This document shows positions 8,837 to 18,181 of a stretch of DNA of 64,000 nt, one piece after another. The notes under the pieces were generated by a model. That model saw only the letters and a program-made list of their open reading frames with translations, was not told where the DNA came from and did no database searches. Numbering within the stretch: the stretch's first letter is position 1; each line of letters starts with the position of its first letter. The stretch comes from Azoarcus sp031546845. GTDB taxonomy: Bacteria; Pseudomonadota; Gammaproteobacteria; Burkholderiales; Rhodocyclaceae. Position numbers and translations under genes: made by a program. The DNA lies in assembly GCA_031546845.1 (NCBI GenBank), contig JAVBJT010000030.1, forward strand, positions 1 through 64,000, given 5' to 3'.

Positions 8837-9802
8837 ATGTTCATCGTCAGCGGCGGCGCCGGCTTCATCGGCAGCAATCTTGTGCGCGGGCTGAACGAAC
8901 GCGGTATTGACGACATTCTGGTGGTCGACGATCTCAGCGACGGACGCAAATGCCTGAATCTGGCCGATGCCGACATCCGCGACTACATGGACAAGGATGA
9001 TTTCCTTGCCCGTATTGCAGCGGGCGAGGAGTTCGGCGCGGTCGAAGCCGTGTTCCACGAGGGCGCCTGTTCTTCCACGACGGAGTGGGACGGCCGCTTC
9101 GTCATGCGGGTCAATTACGAATACACCAAGGCGCTGCTGGGCTGGTGCGTGGCGCGCAGGACGCCGCTGATCTATGCCTCGTCGGCATCGGTGTATGGCA
9201 TGGGGCCGACGTTCCGCGAGGCGCGCGAATTCGAGCGTCCGCTGAACATGTACGCGTACTCCAAATTCCTGTTCGATTGCCACCTGCGCCCGCGCCTGGC
9301 CGGGGCCGGGCTTGACAGTCAGGTCGTCGGCCTGCGTTATTTCAACGTCTATGGCCCGCGCGAACAGCACAAGGGCAGCATGGCGAGCGTGGCTTACCAT
9401 TTTCACCAGCAGTTGAAGGAATCTGGCCGTGTGCGCTTGTTCGAGGGGTCGGACGGTTACGGCCCAGGCGAGCAGCGGCGCGATTTCATCCACGTGGATG
9501 ACGTCGTCGCGGTCAATCTGTGGCTGTTGGAGCATCCCGAGGTGTCCGGCGTTTTCAACGTCGGCACGGGGCGCGCGCAGAGCTTCAATGACGTTGCTCG
9601 CGCCGCGATCAAGTGGTCCAAGGCGCACGGCGAGGCGGGCGGCATCGACTACATTCCCTTTCCGGACCATCTGCGCGGGCGCTACCAGAGCTTTACCGAG
9701 GCCGACATGGGCGCGCTGCGCGCCGTCGGTTACGACCGCCCGTTCATGGACGTGGAAACGGGCGTGCCGCGCTACCTGGACTGGCTCGCGGAGCGGGACT
9801 GA
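8837..9802 (+). CDS. hldD: ADP-L-glycero-D-manno-heptose 6-epimerase
   Basis: A 321-residue SDR enzyme that converts ADP-D,D-heptose to ADP-L,D-heptose, the donor for WaaC and WaaF. The NAD(P) loop is GGAGFIGSNLV at residues 5-15; the Ser motif is ASSASVYG and the catalytic YxxxK is YAYSKFL. Length is normal. It is the second gene of the heptose operon and is followed closely by waaF. Confidence 0.96.
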   Translation: MFIVSGGAGFIGSNLVRGLNERGIDDILVVDDLSDGRKCLNLADADIRDYMDKDDFLARIAAGEEFGAVEAVFHEGACSSTTEWDGRFVMRVNYEYTKALLGWCVARRTPLIYASSASVYGMGPTFREAREFERPLNMYAYSKFLFDCHLRPRLAGAGLDSQVVGLRYFNVYGPREQHKGSMASVAYHFHQQLKESGRVRLFEGSDGYGPGEQRRDFIHVDDVVAVNLWLLEHPEVSGVFNVGTGRAQSFNDVARAAIKWSKAHGEAGGIDYIPFPDHLRGRYQSFTEADMGALRAVGYDRPFMDVETGVPRYLDWLAERD

Positions 9803-9816
9803 ACGCTGGAGACCGA

Positions 9817-10878
9817 ATGCCGATGACGCCCCCGGCGCGCGCGGAGCGCCTTCCCCGCATCCTTGTCGTCGGCCCATCCTGGGTTGGCGACATGGTGATG
9901 GCGCAAAGCCTGTTCATGGCGTTGGGCGGGGGCGAACGCTGCGATATCGACGTGCTTGCGCCAGGCTGGTCGCTGCCCATTCTGGCGCGCATGCCACAAG
10001 TGCGTGGCGGCGTCGCCATGCCGTTGGGCCACGGCCAGTTCGGCCTGGGTGCGCGCTGGCGGTTGGGGCGCGAACTGGCGGCGAACGCCTATGATCAGGC
10101 TATCGTGTTGCCCGGTTCGTTCAAATCGGCGCTGGCGCCGTTTTTTGCCGGTATCGCGCGCCGCACTGGTTTTCGCGGCGAAATGCGCTACGGTCTGCTC
10201 AACGACCTGCGCCGCTTGGATAAAGCCGCGCTGCCGATGACGGTGCAGCGCTTTGTCGCGCTCGCCCGCCCGGTTGGCGCACCGCTGCCGGAGCCTTTCC
10301 CGCTGCCGCGTTTGGTCGCCGATGCGGCCAACCAGGCGCGGCTGCGCGCCGAATTGGGCTTGAGCGCCGAGCGTCCGGCCATCGCTTTCATGCCCGGCGC
10401 TGAATACGGCCCGGCCAAGCAATGGCCGCTGGATCATTTCGCCACGCTGGCGCGGCAGCTCGCCGCGCGCGGCAACGAAATTTGGGTGCTTGGTTCGGCC
10501 AAGGACAGCGCCGCCGGTGACGCCATCGCCGCCGGCAACCCCGATGTGCGCAACCTTGCCGGGCGCACCCAGTTGGGCGATGCAGTCGATCTGCTGGCGA
10601 TGGCCGCCGCCGCCGTTACCAACGATTCCGGCCTGATGCACGTGGCCGCCGCGCTCGATGTGCCGCTGGTGGCGATCTACGGTTCGTCCAGCCCCGAGCA
10701 CACGCCGCCGCTGTCGCCCAAGGTGGCGCTACGCACGCTGCGGCTCGACTGTTCGCCCTGTTACGAACGCGTCTGCCCGCTCGGCCATACGCGCTGCCTG
10801 GTCGATATCACGCCGCAAAGCGTGCTGGACGCGCTCAATACGCTCGACGGCGGCGTAGCGTCGGTAACGAGGAATTGA
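9817..10878 (+). CDS. waaF: ADP-heptose:LPS heptosyltransferase II
   Basis: A 353-residue GT9 enzyme that adds the second heptose to the LPS inner core. It opens with RILVVGPSWVGDMVMAQSL, has the GAEYGPAKQWP donor-site motif and the late NDSGLMHVAAAL and YGSSSPEHTPP segments of WaaF. The start at 9817 has GGAG upstream; the longer open frame overlaps hldD and is not coding. Confidence 0.96.
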   Translation: MPMTPPARAERLPRILVVGPSWVGDMVMAQSLFMALGGGERCDIDVLAPGWSLPILARMPQVRGGVAMPLGHGQFGLGARWRLGRELAANAYDQAIVLPGSFKSALAPFFAGIARRTGFRGEMRYGLLNDLRRLDKAALPMTVQRFVALARPVGAPLPEPFPLPRLVADAANQARLRAELGLSAERPAIAFMPGAEYGPAKQWPLDHFATLARQLAARGNEIWVLGSAKDSAAGDAIAAGNPDVRNLAGRTQLGDAVDLLAMAAAAVTNDSGLMHVAAALDVPLVAIYGSSSPEHTPPLSPKVALRTLRLDCSPCYERVCPLGHTRCLVDITPQSVLDALNTLDGGVASVTRN

Positions 10879-10885
10879 CACGGCG

Positions 10886-12016
10886 GTGCGCGTACTCATC
10901 GTCAAAACCTCGTCGCTCGGCGACGTCATCCACACGCTACCGGCCGTGACCGAGGCCGCGCGCGCCATCGGCGGCTTGCGCTTCGATTGGGTGGTGGAAG
11001 AAAATTTTGCCGAGATTCCCGCCTGGCATCCGGCGGTGGCGCGCGTCATTCCGGTCGCGCTGCGGCGCTGGCGCAAGCACCCGCTGCGGGTATGGCGCGG
11101 CGGTGAATGGTGCGCCTTTACCGCCGCGTTGGCCGCCGAACCTTACGACGCGGTGATCGACGCCCAAGGGTTGTTGAAAAGCGCCTGGCTTACCCGCTAC
11201 GCTGCCGCGCCGGTGCATGGTCTGGACCGCCATTCGGCGCGCGAGCCGCTTGCCAGCCTGTTCTACCGCCATCGCCATGCCGTGCCCTGGGGTCGTCACG
11301 CCGTGCTGCGGGTGCGCGAACTGTTCGCCCAAGCGCTTGGCTACCCGCTGCCGGAAAGCGCGGCGGAGAAGGGCGCTGGCGACGAAGCCTGCGGTTACGG
11401 CCTGGATCGCGCCCGCGTGCTGGCTGCCGCTGGATCTCACGCCGCACGTCATTCCGTGCCGTATCTCGTCTTTCTTCACGGCACCACCTGGGCCACCAAG
11501 CACTGGCCGGAATGCTACTGGCGCGAACTGGCCGAGCTTGCCTGCGCCGCCGGCTGGCGCGTGCACCTACCCTGGGGTAACGAGGTCGAGCGCGAACGGG
11601 CCGAACGCCTCGCCACTGGTTTGGCTGGCGCCGAGGTGCTGCCGCGCCTGACGCTCGCCGGTATCGCTGCCGAACTGGCCGGCGCGGCCGCCTGCGTGGC
11701 GGTGGATACCGGGCTGGGCCACCTTGCCGCCGCGCTGGACGTGCCGACGGTTTCCCTGTTCGGGCCGACCAACCCCGGTTTTACTGGCGCGTGGGGGCGG
11801 GAGCAGTTGCATTTGGCATCCGACTTTCCCTGCGCGCCGTGCTTGAAGAAAAATTGCGCGTATCATGCTAATGATGATGAGCGCATGCGCTTCGATCTTG
11901 CCCGTGAGCAGCCCTTGTGCTTCACTCGGCTAACGCCCGCGCGGGTGTGGCAAGAATTGGCGCCACGCGCTTCGCAGACGATCGCGGCCCGCGCCGCTGC
12001 GCCGGAACGTGTCTGA
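10886..12016 (+). CDS. waaC: ADP-heptose:LPS heptosyltransferase I
   Basis: A 376-residue GT9 enzyme that adds the first heptose to Kdo. The start is GTG at 10886 (VLIVKTSSLGDVIHTLPA begins at residue 3). Other WaaC marks are DAQGLLKSAWL, TTWATKHWPE and DTGLGHLAAAL. It is longer than the usual 320-350 residues because of a C-terminal tail after the FTRLTP segment. Its stop overlaps the waaG start (TGATG). Confidence 0.95.
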   Translation: MRVLIVKTSSLGDVIHTLPAVTEAARAIGGLRFDWVVEENFAEIPAWHPAVARVIPVALRRWRKHPLRVWRGGEWCAFTAALAAEPYDAVIDAQGLLKSAWLTRYAAAPVHGLDRHSAREPLASLFYRHRHAVPWGRHAVLRVRELFAQALGYPLPESAAEKGAGDEACGYGLDRARVLAAAGSHAARHSVPYLVFLHGTTWATKHWPECYWRELAELACAAGWRVHLPWGNEVERERAERLATGLAGAEVLPRLTLAGIAAELAGAAACVAVDTGLGHLAAALDVPTVSLFGPTNPGFTGAWGREQLHLASDFPCAPCLKKNCAYHANDDERMRFDLAREQPLCFTRLTPARVWQELAPRASQTIAARAAAPERV

Positions 12017-13149
12017 TGCAACTCGCCTTCTGCCTCTATAAATATTTTCCCTACGGTGGTCTGCAGCGTGATTTTTTGCGCATCGCGCTCGCTTGCCAGG
12101 CGCGCGGCCATGCTATTCGCGTCTATGCGCTGGATTGGCAGGGTGAAACGCCGCCTGGTTTCGAGCTGATACGCGTGCCGGTGAAGGCGTTCGCCAGCAC
12201 CCGGCGCTACGCCCGCTTCACCGCCTGGGTGGCCGCCGATCTCGCCCGCCGCCCGGTAGACCGCGTGGTTGGCTTCAACAAAATGCCGGGACTGGACGTG
12301 TATTACGCCGCCGATCCTTGTTTCGAGCACAAGGCGCGCACGCTGCGCCGCGCGCTGTACCGCTACAGCCCGCGTTATCGCCATTTTTCCGCTTACGAGC
12401 GGGCGGTGTTCGCCCCCGAACAGCACACCGAGATTCTCACCATCTCGCCCGCCCAGCAGGCGTTGTTCGCCGAGTATTACGGCACGCCGGCGCGGCGCTT
12501 TCACCCGCTGCCACCGGGTATCGCGCCGGACCGGCGCGCGCCGCCCGACGCGGCTGAACGGCGTGCCGCCGCGCGCGCGCGCTTCGGTGGCGAATTCGGT
12601 TTGGAGGCGGATGAGTTGCTGTTGGTGCAGATCGGTTCCGATTTTCCGCGCAAGGGGTTGGACCGCAGCCTGGCGGCGATGGCGGCGCTGCCCGAGACGA
12701 TCAAGCGCCGCGTCCGTCTCGTCGCCATCGGTGCGGACGACGCCTTTTCTTTTCTCGACCGCGCTCGCGCGCTCGGTATCGGCGAACGCGTCTTCATTCC
12801 GGGTGGGCGTGACGATGTGCCGGATTTTCTCCTCGGCGCCGATCTGCTGCTGCACCCGGCGCGCCACGAAAACACCGGAACGGTGCTGCTCGAGGCGCTC
12901 GTTGCCGGCCTGCCGGTGCTCGCCAGCGGCACTTGCGGCTATGCGCACTACATTACCGAGGCCGACGCCGGCATGATCGTCGCCGAGCCGTTCGAGCAAT
13001 CCCGCCTCGACGACGCGCTCGCCGGCATGCTCGCGGATGGCGCGGCGCGTGTGCGCTGGCGGTGCAACGCGCTCGATTTCGCCGCGCGTGTCGATCTTTA
13101 CAGCCTGCCGGAGCGGGCGGCGGACGTCATTGTGGGTGCGCGCGGATGA
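12016..13149 (+). CDS. waaG: LPS core glucosyltransferase I (WaaG)
   Basis: A 377-residue GT4 enzyme matching WaaG throughout: FCLYKYFPYGGLQRDFLRIA at the N-terminus, RVVGFNKMPGLDVYYAAD, QIGSDFPRKGLDRS and HPARHENTGTVLLEA with the ExxxxxxxE donor motif. It transfers the first outer-core hexose to heptose II on the cytoplasmic face. It overlaps waaC by one base and waaP by four (ATGA), indicating translational coupling. Confidence 0.95.
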   Translation: MQLAFCLYKYFPYGGLQRDFLRIALACQARGHAIRVYALDWQGETPPGFELIRVPVKAFASTRRYARFTAWVAADLARRPVDRVVGFNKMPGLDVYYAADPCFEHKARTLRRALYRYSPRYRHFSAYERAVFAPEQHTEILTISPAQQALFAEYYGTPARRFHPLPPGIAPDRRAPPDAAERRAAARARFGGEFGLEADELLLVQIGSDFPRKGLDRSLAAMAALPETIKRRVRLVAIGADDAFSFLDRARALGIGERVFIPGGRDDVPDFLLGADLLLHPARHENTGTVLLEALVAGLPVLASGTCGYAHYITEADAGMIVAEPFEQSRLDDALAGMLADGAARVRWRCNALDFAARVDLYSLPERAADVIVGARG

Positions 13150-13988
13150 GCGCCGCGCTCGTCCTCACGCCGCCGCTATCCGCCCTATGGGCCGGGCGCG
13201 ACCCGTTCGAGGCCGCCACCGCGCTTGGCCGCGAAGCCGCCGCAAGCGCCGTGGTGCGCGACATCGAAGGCCGCCGCACGCTGCGCTTCGAGTTGGACGG
13301 CCGTGGTTATTACCTGAAGCTGCAAAACGGCATCGGCTGGAACCGCATCGTTGGCGAATATGCGCGCCTGCGTCCGCCAGTGCTCGGCGCCGCCAACGAG
13401 TGGCGCGCAATCCAGACCTGCCATGCTCTCGGCGTGCCGACGATGACGGCCGTCGCTTACGGTGAGCGCGGACGCGGCCCGGCTTGGCGCGAATCCTTTC
13501 TCGTTACCGCCGCCATCGAGCCGGCCATCGACCTCGATGCCTACACTCGCACGTGGCGCGACGCGCCCCCGGCTCCATCGCTCAAGCGCGCGTTGATCGG
13601 CGAAGTGGCCCGCATCGCCCGGCGCATGCACGAAGGTGGCCTCAACCACCGCGACTTTTATCTGTGCCACTTCCTGCTCGGGCTCGATCCGTCGCCCACG
13701 CCCGGCGCGCTGCGCCTGTCGGTGATTGATCTACACCGCGCCCAAGTCCGTCCGAGCACGCCGCAGCGTTGGCGCGACAAAGATTTGGCCGCGCTGTACT
13801 TTTCCGCGCTCGATATCGGCCTGACCGCGCGCGACAAGCTGCGCTTCTTGCGCGTCTACTTCCCTGGCGCGCTGCGCGCCACGCTCGACCGCGAACGCCG
13901 CCTGCTGCGCTATCTGGAACGCGAGGCCGCGCGCCTGCAATTGCGTTACGAGCGCAAATTTGCCCACCGTCACGCCTTGCAACGATGA
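13146..13988 (+). CDS. waaP: LPS core heptose I kinase WaaP
   Basis: A 280-residue kinase that phosphorylates heptose I of the inner core. The catalytic loop reads NHRDFYLCHFLL and the metal-binding segment VIDLHRAQVRP, as in WaaP/RfaP. An early RYYLK-like segment (GYYLKLQNGIGW) supplies the ATP-site Lys. Start ATG 13146 overlaps the waaG stop. In Pseudomonas this kinase is essential for outer-membrane integrity; whether that holds here is inference. Confidence 0.94.
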   Translation: MSAALVLTPPLSALWAGRDPFEAATALGREAAASAVVRDIEGRRTLRFELDGRGYYLKLQNGIGWNRIVGEYARLRPPVLGAANEWRAIQTCHALGVPTMTAVAYGERGRGPAWRESFLVTAAIEPAIDLDAYTRTWRDAPPAPSLKRALIGEVARIARRMHEGGLNHRDFYLCHFLLGLDPSPTPGALRLSVIDLHRAQVRPSTPQRWRDKDLAALYFSALDIGLTARDKLRFLRVYFPGALRATLDRERRLLRYLEREAARLQLRYERKFAHRHALQR

Positions 13989-14046
13989 CCGGCAGGACAT
14001 AGATCATCAGAATAAGCCACCTAAATAGATCGCCGTCTGCCCGTTC

Positions 14047-15516
14047 ATGAACGCCCCGCCTCCCCTGGTCGATACCGCCGCGCTCATCGCTGCCGGCCGC
14101 AATCCGCCGGTGCCATTCCGTATCGCCTTTACCGCCGATGACGGTGCTACCGGAGAATTGCACGTGCGCAGCTTGCTGCGGGTGCTGCCGGGCAAGCGCA
14201 TCGTCGGCGAAGCGTGGGTGGTGGGCGAAGAAAACGAGCGGCGGCTGGCTAAATTGTTCCTCGACCCGCACAGTGCCCGGCGTTGGCAGCGCGAACACCA
14301 GGGCATTCTCGCGCTGGCCGCCGCTGGTGTGCCGACGCCGCGCGTGCTCGCCGCTTGTTCGCTGGCCAGCGGTGGTCATGCGCTGCTCACCGAATTTCTC
14401 GATGGAGCTTCGACCTTGCTCGATGGCTGGCGGCCGCTTGCGGCGCTGCCGCCGGGCAATGCCGCCGCGCTCAAACTGCTTGCGCCCGCGTTCGCCTTGC
14501 TGGGCCGCGCGCACGCCGTCGGGTTGAGCCACGACGATCTGCATTTCGGCAACTTTCTCTGCCACGATGGCGCGTTGTACCTGATCGACGGCGATGCCGT
14601 GCGCGCCCATAGCACCGGCCCGCTGGAGGAAAAGCGCGCCGCGCGCGATCTGGCGATGTTGATCGCGCAACTGCCGCGCACCTGGGGCAACAACCTGCGC
14701 TGGGACGGTTACTTCGCGCCGCTGCTCGATGCCTATTGCAGCACCAACCAGCACCCGTTGTCGGCGTTGACGGTCGGTCGCGCGCTCGCTACCGAACGCG
14801 CCTGGCGGCTTGCCGATTATCTGTCGAAAACCGGCCGTGACTGTTCCTTGTTCAAGGTCACGCAGCGTTTCGACCGCTTTACCGCTGTCGTGCGCGACGA
14901 GGCGGAGGCGCTGGCGCCGCTGCTGGCCGAGCCGGACCGCTGGATGGACGCCGGCACATCGCTCAAGCGCGGCAACACCTGCACTGTCGCCCGCGTGGAA
15001 ATCGGCGGCCGCACGCTGGTGGTCAAGCGCTACAACCTCAAGAGCCTGGGGCATACGCTGTCGCGCCTGTGGCGTCCCAGCCGGGCCGCGCATTCGTGGC
15101 GCGAAGGCCACCGCCTGCGCCTGTTCGGCATTCCCACGCCCGCGCCGCTGGCCTTGATCGAGGAGCGCTACGGCGCGCTGCGCGGCCGTGCCTGGCTGGT
15201 CGCCGAGTACTGCGCCGGCCCCGATCTGCTCACCCACCTGTCACCGGATGCCGAGCCGCCACCGGCCGAGGCTGCCGCGTTGCGCCTGCTGTTCACTACG
15301 CTGCACCGCGAGTGCATCAGCCATGGTGATTTGAAGGCGACGAATCTGCTGTGGAACGGCGGCGAAATAAAGCTGATCGATCTCGATGCCATGCACAAGC
15401 ACCGCAGCTTCGCCGGCCACGTTCGTGGTTGGAGCCGCGACCGCCAGCGCCTGCTACGCAACTGGCCGGAAACGAGCGCCTTGTACCGCTGGTTGGACGA
15501 GAATCTGCCGGTCTGA
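14047..15516 (+). CDS. Tandem LPS kinase-like protein with two kinase domains
   Basis: A 489-residue protein with two InaA/WaaP-like kinase domains in a row. Domain 1 (about 20-250) has AKLFLD for the ATP Lys, the catalytic loop SHDDLHFGNFL and LIDGDA. Domain 2 (about 290-485) has LVVKRYN, SHGDLKATNLLW and LIDLDA. Both keep the Asp and Asn of the catalytic loop, so both may be active. It follows waaP by 58 bases. The Pseudomonas core locus has a similarly sized kinase-like protein (WapQ); orthology is likely but not provable here. Substrate probably a core heptose. Confidence 0.82.
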   Translation: MNAPPPLVDTAALIAAGRNPPVPFRIAFTADDGATGELHVRSLLRVLPGKRIVGEAWVVGEENERRLAKLFLDPHSARRWQREHQGILALAAAGVPTPRVLAACSLASGGHALLTEFLDGASTLLDGWRPLAALPPGNAAALKLLAPAFALLGRAHAVGLSHDDLHFGNFLCHDGALYLIDGDAVRAHSTGPLEEKRAARDLAMLIAQLPRTWGNNLRWDGYFAPLLDAYCSTNQHPLSALTVGRALATERAWRLADYLSKTGRDCSLFKVTQRFDRFTAVVRDEAEALAPLLAEPDRWMDAGTSLKRGNTCTVARVEIGGRTLVVKRYNLKSLGHTLSRLWRPSRAAHSWREGHRLRLFGIPTPAPLALIEERYGALRGRAWLVAEYCAGPDLLTHLSPDAEPPPAEAAALRLLFTTLHRECISHGDLKATNLLWNGGEIKLIDLDAMHKHRSFAGHVRGWSRDRQRLLRNWPETSALYRWLDENLPV

Positions 15517-15551
15517 TTCTGTCGCTGTGACCTGCTCGGCGGAGACCATCG

Positions 15552-15588
15552 GCTCGGTAGCTGAAACCGAGCGGATCATGGGTGTTTT
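15552..15588 (+). terminator. Candidate terminator after the hldA-waa operon
   Basis: GCTCGGT (15552-15558) and ACCGAGC (15566-15572) form a 7-bp stem with a 7-base loop. A TTTTT run comes 11 bases later (15584-15588), further than in a standard intrinsic terminator. Confidence 0.4.
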
Positions 15589-15664
15589 TATTTCCTGACT
15601 CGAATCAAACAGTCTTTGCGATTTCGGGGGGCGGTGAAAATAGGATTTAAGGGGGAGTGAAAAA

Positions 15665-16159
15665 ATGAAGAAATTTATTATTTTTTTAGTTATTTTGGGT
15701 ATCTCCGCCTTGGCGTTCGATAAACAGAAAAAGGATAGGGAGAAGGAGCTTGCAAGAAAGCCTGCTTACCTTGATGCTCGTTTAAAAATGAGTTTTCAGG
15801 ACCGTTCGCTGGATAGCGTAATGTTCGTGAAGGCGCTCGATGAGGCGGATTGCCAGCAGCAGAGCCGGGTGTTGGAAGACGCTCTGAAAAAGGGCGCGGA
15901 GAGTATTTGCCCAACGTGCAAGTTTCAACAAGCTGAATGCAAGGAAGAGTTGGCGCCTCGATATGCCAAACTATTCGATGATGTGCCTACATCGGTCACT
16001 TATCTCAGTCTGTCTCGAGGAAGCTCGGATGAACGGGAGGCCCGAGTGATTTATTGGGGCGTTTCCGTGGAGGAAAGCGACAAACTTTGTAACGCTGTAC
16101 CTCAGTTTCAGAAGGGGCGTAAAGGCAAGGTGAGTTGCGTTCGCGCGCAGCGGGAGTAG
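15665..16159 (+). CDS. Hypothetical small exported or membrane-anchored protein
   Basis: A 164-residue protein that I do not recognise. It begins MKKFIIFLVILGISALAF, a signal peptide or signal anchor, followed by a charged KQKKDREKE stretch and a soluble part with five cysteines (including CPTCKFQQAEC). GGGGGAG lies before the ATG. Base composition is clearly more AT-rich than the waa genes on its left, suggesting a different origin. It converges with msbA. The stop codon lies inside a perfect palindrome. Confidence 0.7.
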   Translation: MKKFIIFLVILGISALAFDKQKKDREKELARKPAYLDARLKMSFQDRSLDSVMFVKALDEADCQQQSRVLEDALKKGAESICPTCKFQQAECKEELAPRYAKLFDDVPTSVTYLSLSRGSSDEREARVIYWGVSVEESDKLCNAVPQFQKGRKGKVSCVRAQRE

Positions 16160-16170
16160 CGCTACTCCCG
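16151..16170. terminator. 20-base perfect palindrome at the end of the small exported-protein gene
   Basis: CGGGAGTAGC followed directly by its complement GCTACTCCCG. It contains the stop codon (TAG, 16157-16159) and sits between convergent genes, where it could act as a terminator on both strands. There is no T-run. Confidence 0.55.
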
Positions 16171-16236
16171 GGCGGATCGGTTAGGCGCTAATCGGCTGGT
16201 GCGTTGTTCAATTGCCGCTGCTACACGATAACCGGG

Positions 16237-18096
16237 CTACGCAAGTGCCTGTGGGGTGGCCGCTGTATCGGTGGGCGTTCCGGTCTCTATTTCATCTTGC
16301 GGACTCGCCGTTGCCTCGTCGCGGAACTGCATTGCGTGCAGCCGCGCGTAGTGGCCGTTAGCGGCGAGCAATTCGACGTGGCTGCCGCGCTCGATGATCC
16401 GCCCTTGCTCCATCACCATGATGATGTCGGCCTTTTCGATGGTGGATAGGCGGTGGGCGATTACCAGCGTGGTGCGGCCGCTGGTGACGTGATCCAGCGC
16501 GGCTTGGATGTGGCGTTCCGATTCGGTGTCGAGCGCGGAGGTGGCCTCGTCGAGAATCAGGATCGGGGCGTCCTTCAACAGCGCGCGGGCAATCGCCAGG
16601 CGTTGGCGCTGGCCGCCGGAGAGCATCACGCCGTTTTCGCCGATGAGGGTGTCGAAGCCTTGTGGCAGGCGGTCGATGAACTCCTTCGCGCAGGCGGCCT
16701 CGGCGGCGCGCTCGATCGCTTCGCGCGGCGCGCCGGCCAGATCGCCGTAGGCGATGTTGTTCGCCACGGAGTCGTTGAACAGCGTGACTTGTTGCGTGAC
16801 CAGCGCGATGTGGCGGCGCAGGTTTTTCAGCGTGTAGTCCTGAACCTCCACGCCGTCGACCAGGATTTGCCCCTGCTCGTGGGCGTAGAAGCGCGGCACG
16901 AGATTCGCCAGCGTGGATTTGCCGCTGCCGGAGCGGCCCACCAAGGCGACCATCAGCCCCGGTTCGACGGTGAAATCCACGTTGTCGAGCACAGTACGAT
17001 CGGTGTCGGGGTAGCGGAAGCTCAGCCCGCGCACTTCCAGCCGGCCGGTAACACGCTCGCGCTCCACCGAGCCGTGGTCGGTTTCGGGTGCTTCATCGAG
17101 CTGCTCGAAAATGCTTTCCGCGCCGGCCAGCCCTTTTTGTACCGTGGAGCTGACTTCGGAAAGTTGGCGGATCGACTTTGGCAACAGGGCGGCCGCGCCG
17201 ATGTAGGCCACCAGATCGCCCGGCGAGGCGTTGCCGCGCAGCCACAGCACGAGAAACAACAGCACGGCCATTGCCGAATAGATCACCAGTTGCAGCGCGG
17301 GCGTGTAGATCGCGCCGGTTTTCACCATGCGCAGTTGTTTTTGTGTGCTGTCGTCGCTGGCGTCGCGGAAGCGGCGTGATTCGTAATCCTCGCCGCCAAA
17401 GCTGCGCACGACACGGTAGCCCTGGATGGTTTCGGAGGCGACGTGGGTAACGTCACCCATCGCCAGTTGGATTTTCTTGCTCTGCTTGCGGAATTTACGG
17501 CTCGCCTTGGTCACCATGACGCCGATCACTGGCAGGATAGCGACCATCACCAGCGTGAGCCTCCAGTTCATCCACAGCAGGTAGCTGAACAGCGCGGCGA
17601 CGGTCAGCCCTTCGCGCAGCACCACCTTGATCGCGTCCGTGGCCGCGCCGGTGACCATGGTGACGTTGAAGGTGATGCGCGAAATCAGATGGCCGGAGTT
17701 GTTGTGGTCGAAATAGCGGTTGGGTAGCCGCAGCAGGCTGTCGAACAAGGCCAGGCGCAGATCGTGCACCAAGCCGAGCGATACCTTGGCGATGAAGTAG
17801 TTGGCCAGGTACGAGCCGATGCCCTGCCATGCGGCGACGAATACGACCAACAGCGGCGCCGTGTGCAGGAAGGACAGTTCGCGCAGCACCGGCACGCCTG
17901 GGAACAGGGTTGCCGAGGGGTCGTTCAGGCCATCGACGAAGTATTTGAGAATCGCCGCCTGCATCGGTTGAGTCGAGGCGAAAATGGCGAAGCCGATGAT
18001 GCTGAGCGCGAATGCGCCCATGTAAGGGCGCACATAGCCCAGCAGACGCAGGTAAATCTTCAGACTGGATGGGCTGGGAGCATCGACTGCGGGCAT
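16237..18096 (-). CDS. msbA: Lipid A export ABC transporter MsbA
   Basis: A 619-residue half-transporter: an N-terminal six-helix membrane domain and a C-terminal ATPase. The ATPase has Walker A GRSGSGKSTL, signature LSGGQRQRLAIARAL, Walker B ILILDEATSALD and the switch AHRLS. It flips lipid A-core across the inner membrane for O-antigen ligation. I start it at MPAVDAPSPSS (18096); the frame extends further upstream but that part is poor in membrane-protein character and overlaps the divergent gene. Its place in the core locus fits MsbA rather than a generic exporter. Confidence 0.92.
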   Translation of the reverse strand: MPAVDAPSPSSLKIYLRLLGYVRPYMGAFALSIIGFAIFASTQPMQAAILKYFVDGLNDPSATLFPGVPVLRELSFLHTAPLLVVFVAAWQGIGSYLANYFIAKVSLGLVHDLRLALFDSLLRLPNRYFDHNNSGHLISRITFNVTMVTGAATDAIKVVLREGLTVAALFSYLLWMNWRLTLVMVAILPVIGVMVTKASRKFRKQSKKIQLAMGDVTHVASETIQGYRVVRSFGGEDYESRRFRDASDDSTQKQLRMVKTGAIYTPALQLVIYSAMAVLLFLVLWLRGNASPGDLVAYIGAAALLPKSIRQLSEVSSTVQKGLAGAESIFEQLDEAPETDHGSVERERVTGRLEVRGLSFRYPDTDRTVLDNVDFTVEPGLMVALVGRSGSGKSTLANLVPRFYAHEQGQILVDGVEVQDYTLKNLRRHIALVTQQVTLFNDSVANNIAYGDLAGAPREAIERAAEAACAKEFIDRLPQGFDTLIGENGVMLSGGQRQRLAIARALLKDAPILILDEATSALDTESERHIQAALDHVTSGRTTLVIAHRLSTIEKADIIMVMEQGRIIERGSHVELLAANGHYARLHAMQFRDEATASPQDEIETGTPTDTAATPQALA

Positions 18097-18181
18097 GGGG
18101 CCGTACCGGAGCGGGAGAGCCGAAGATGCTACCACGCACGCCGCCGCGCGATCATGCCGCCGCCACGCTAAAATGCCGCCG

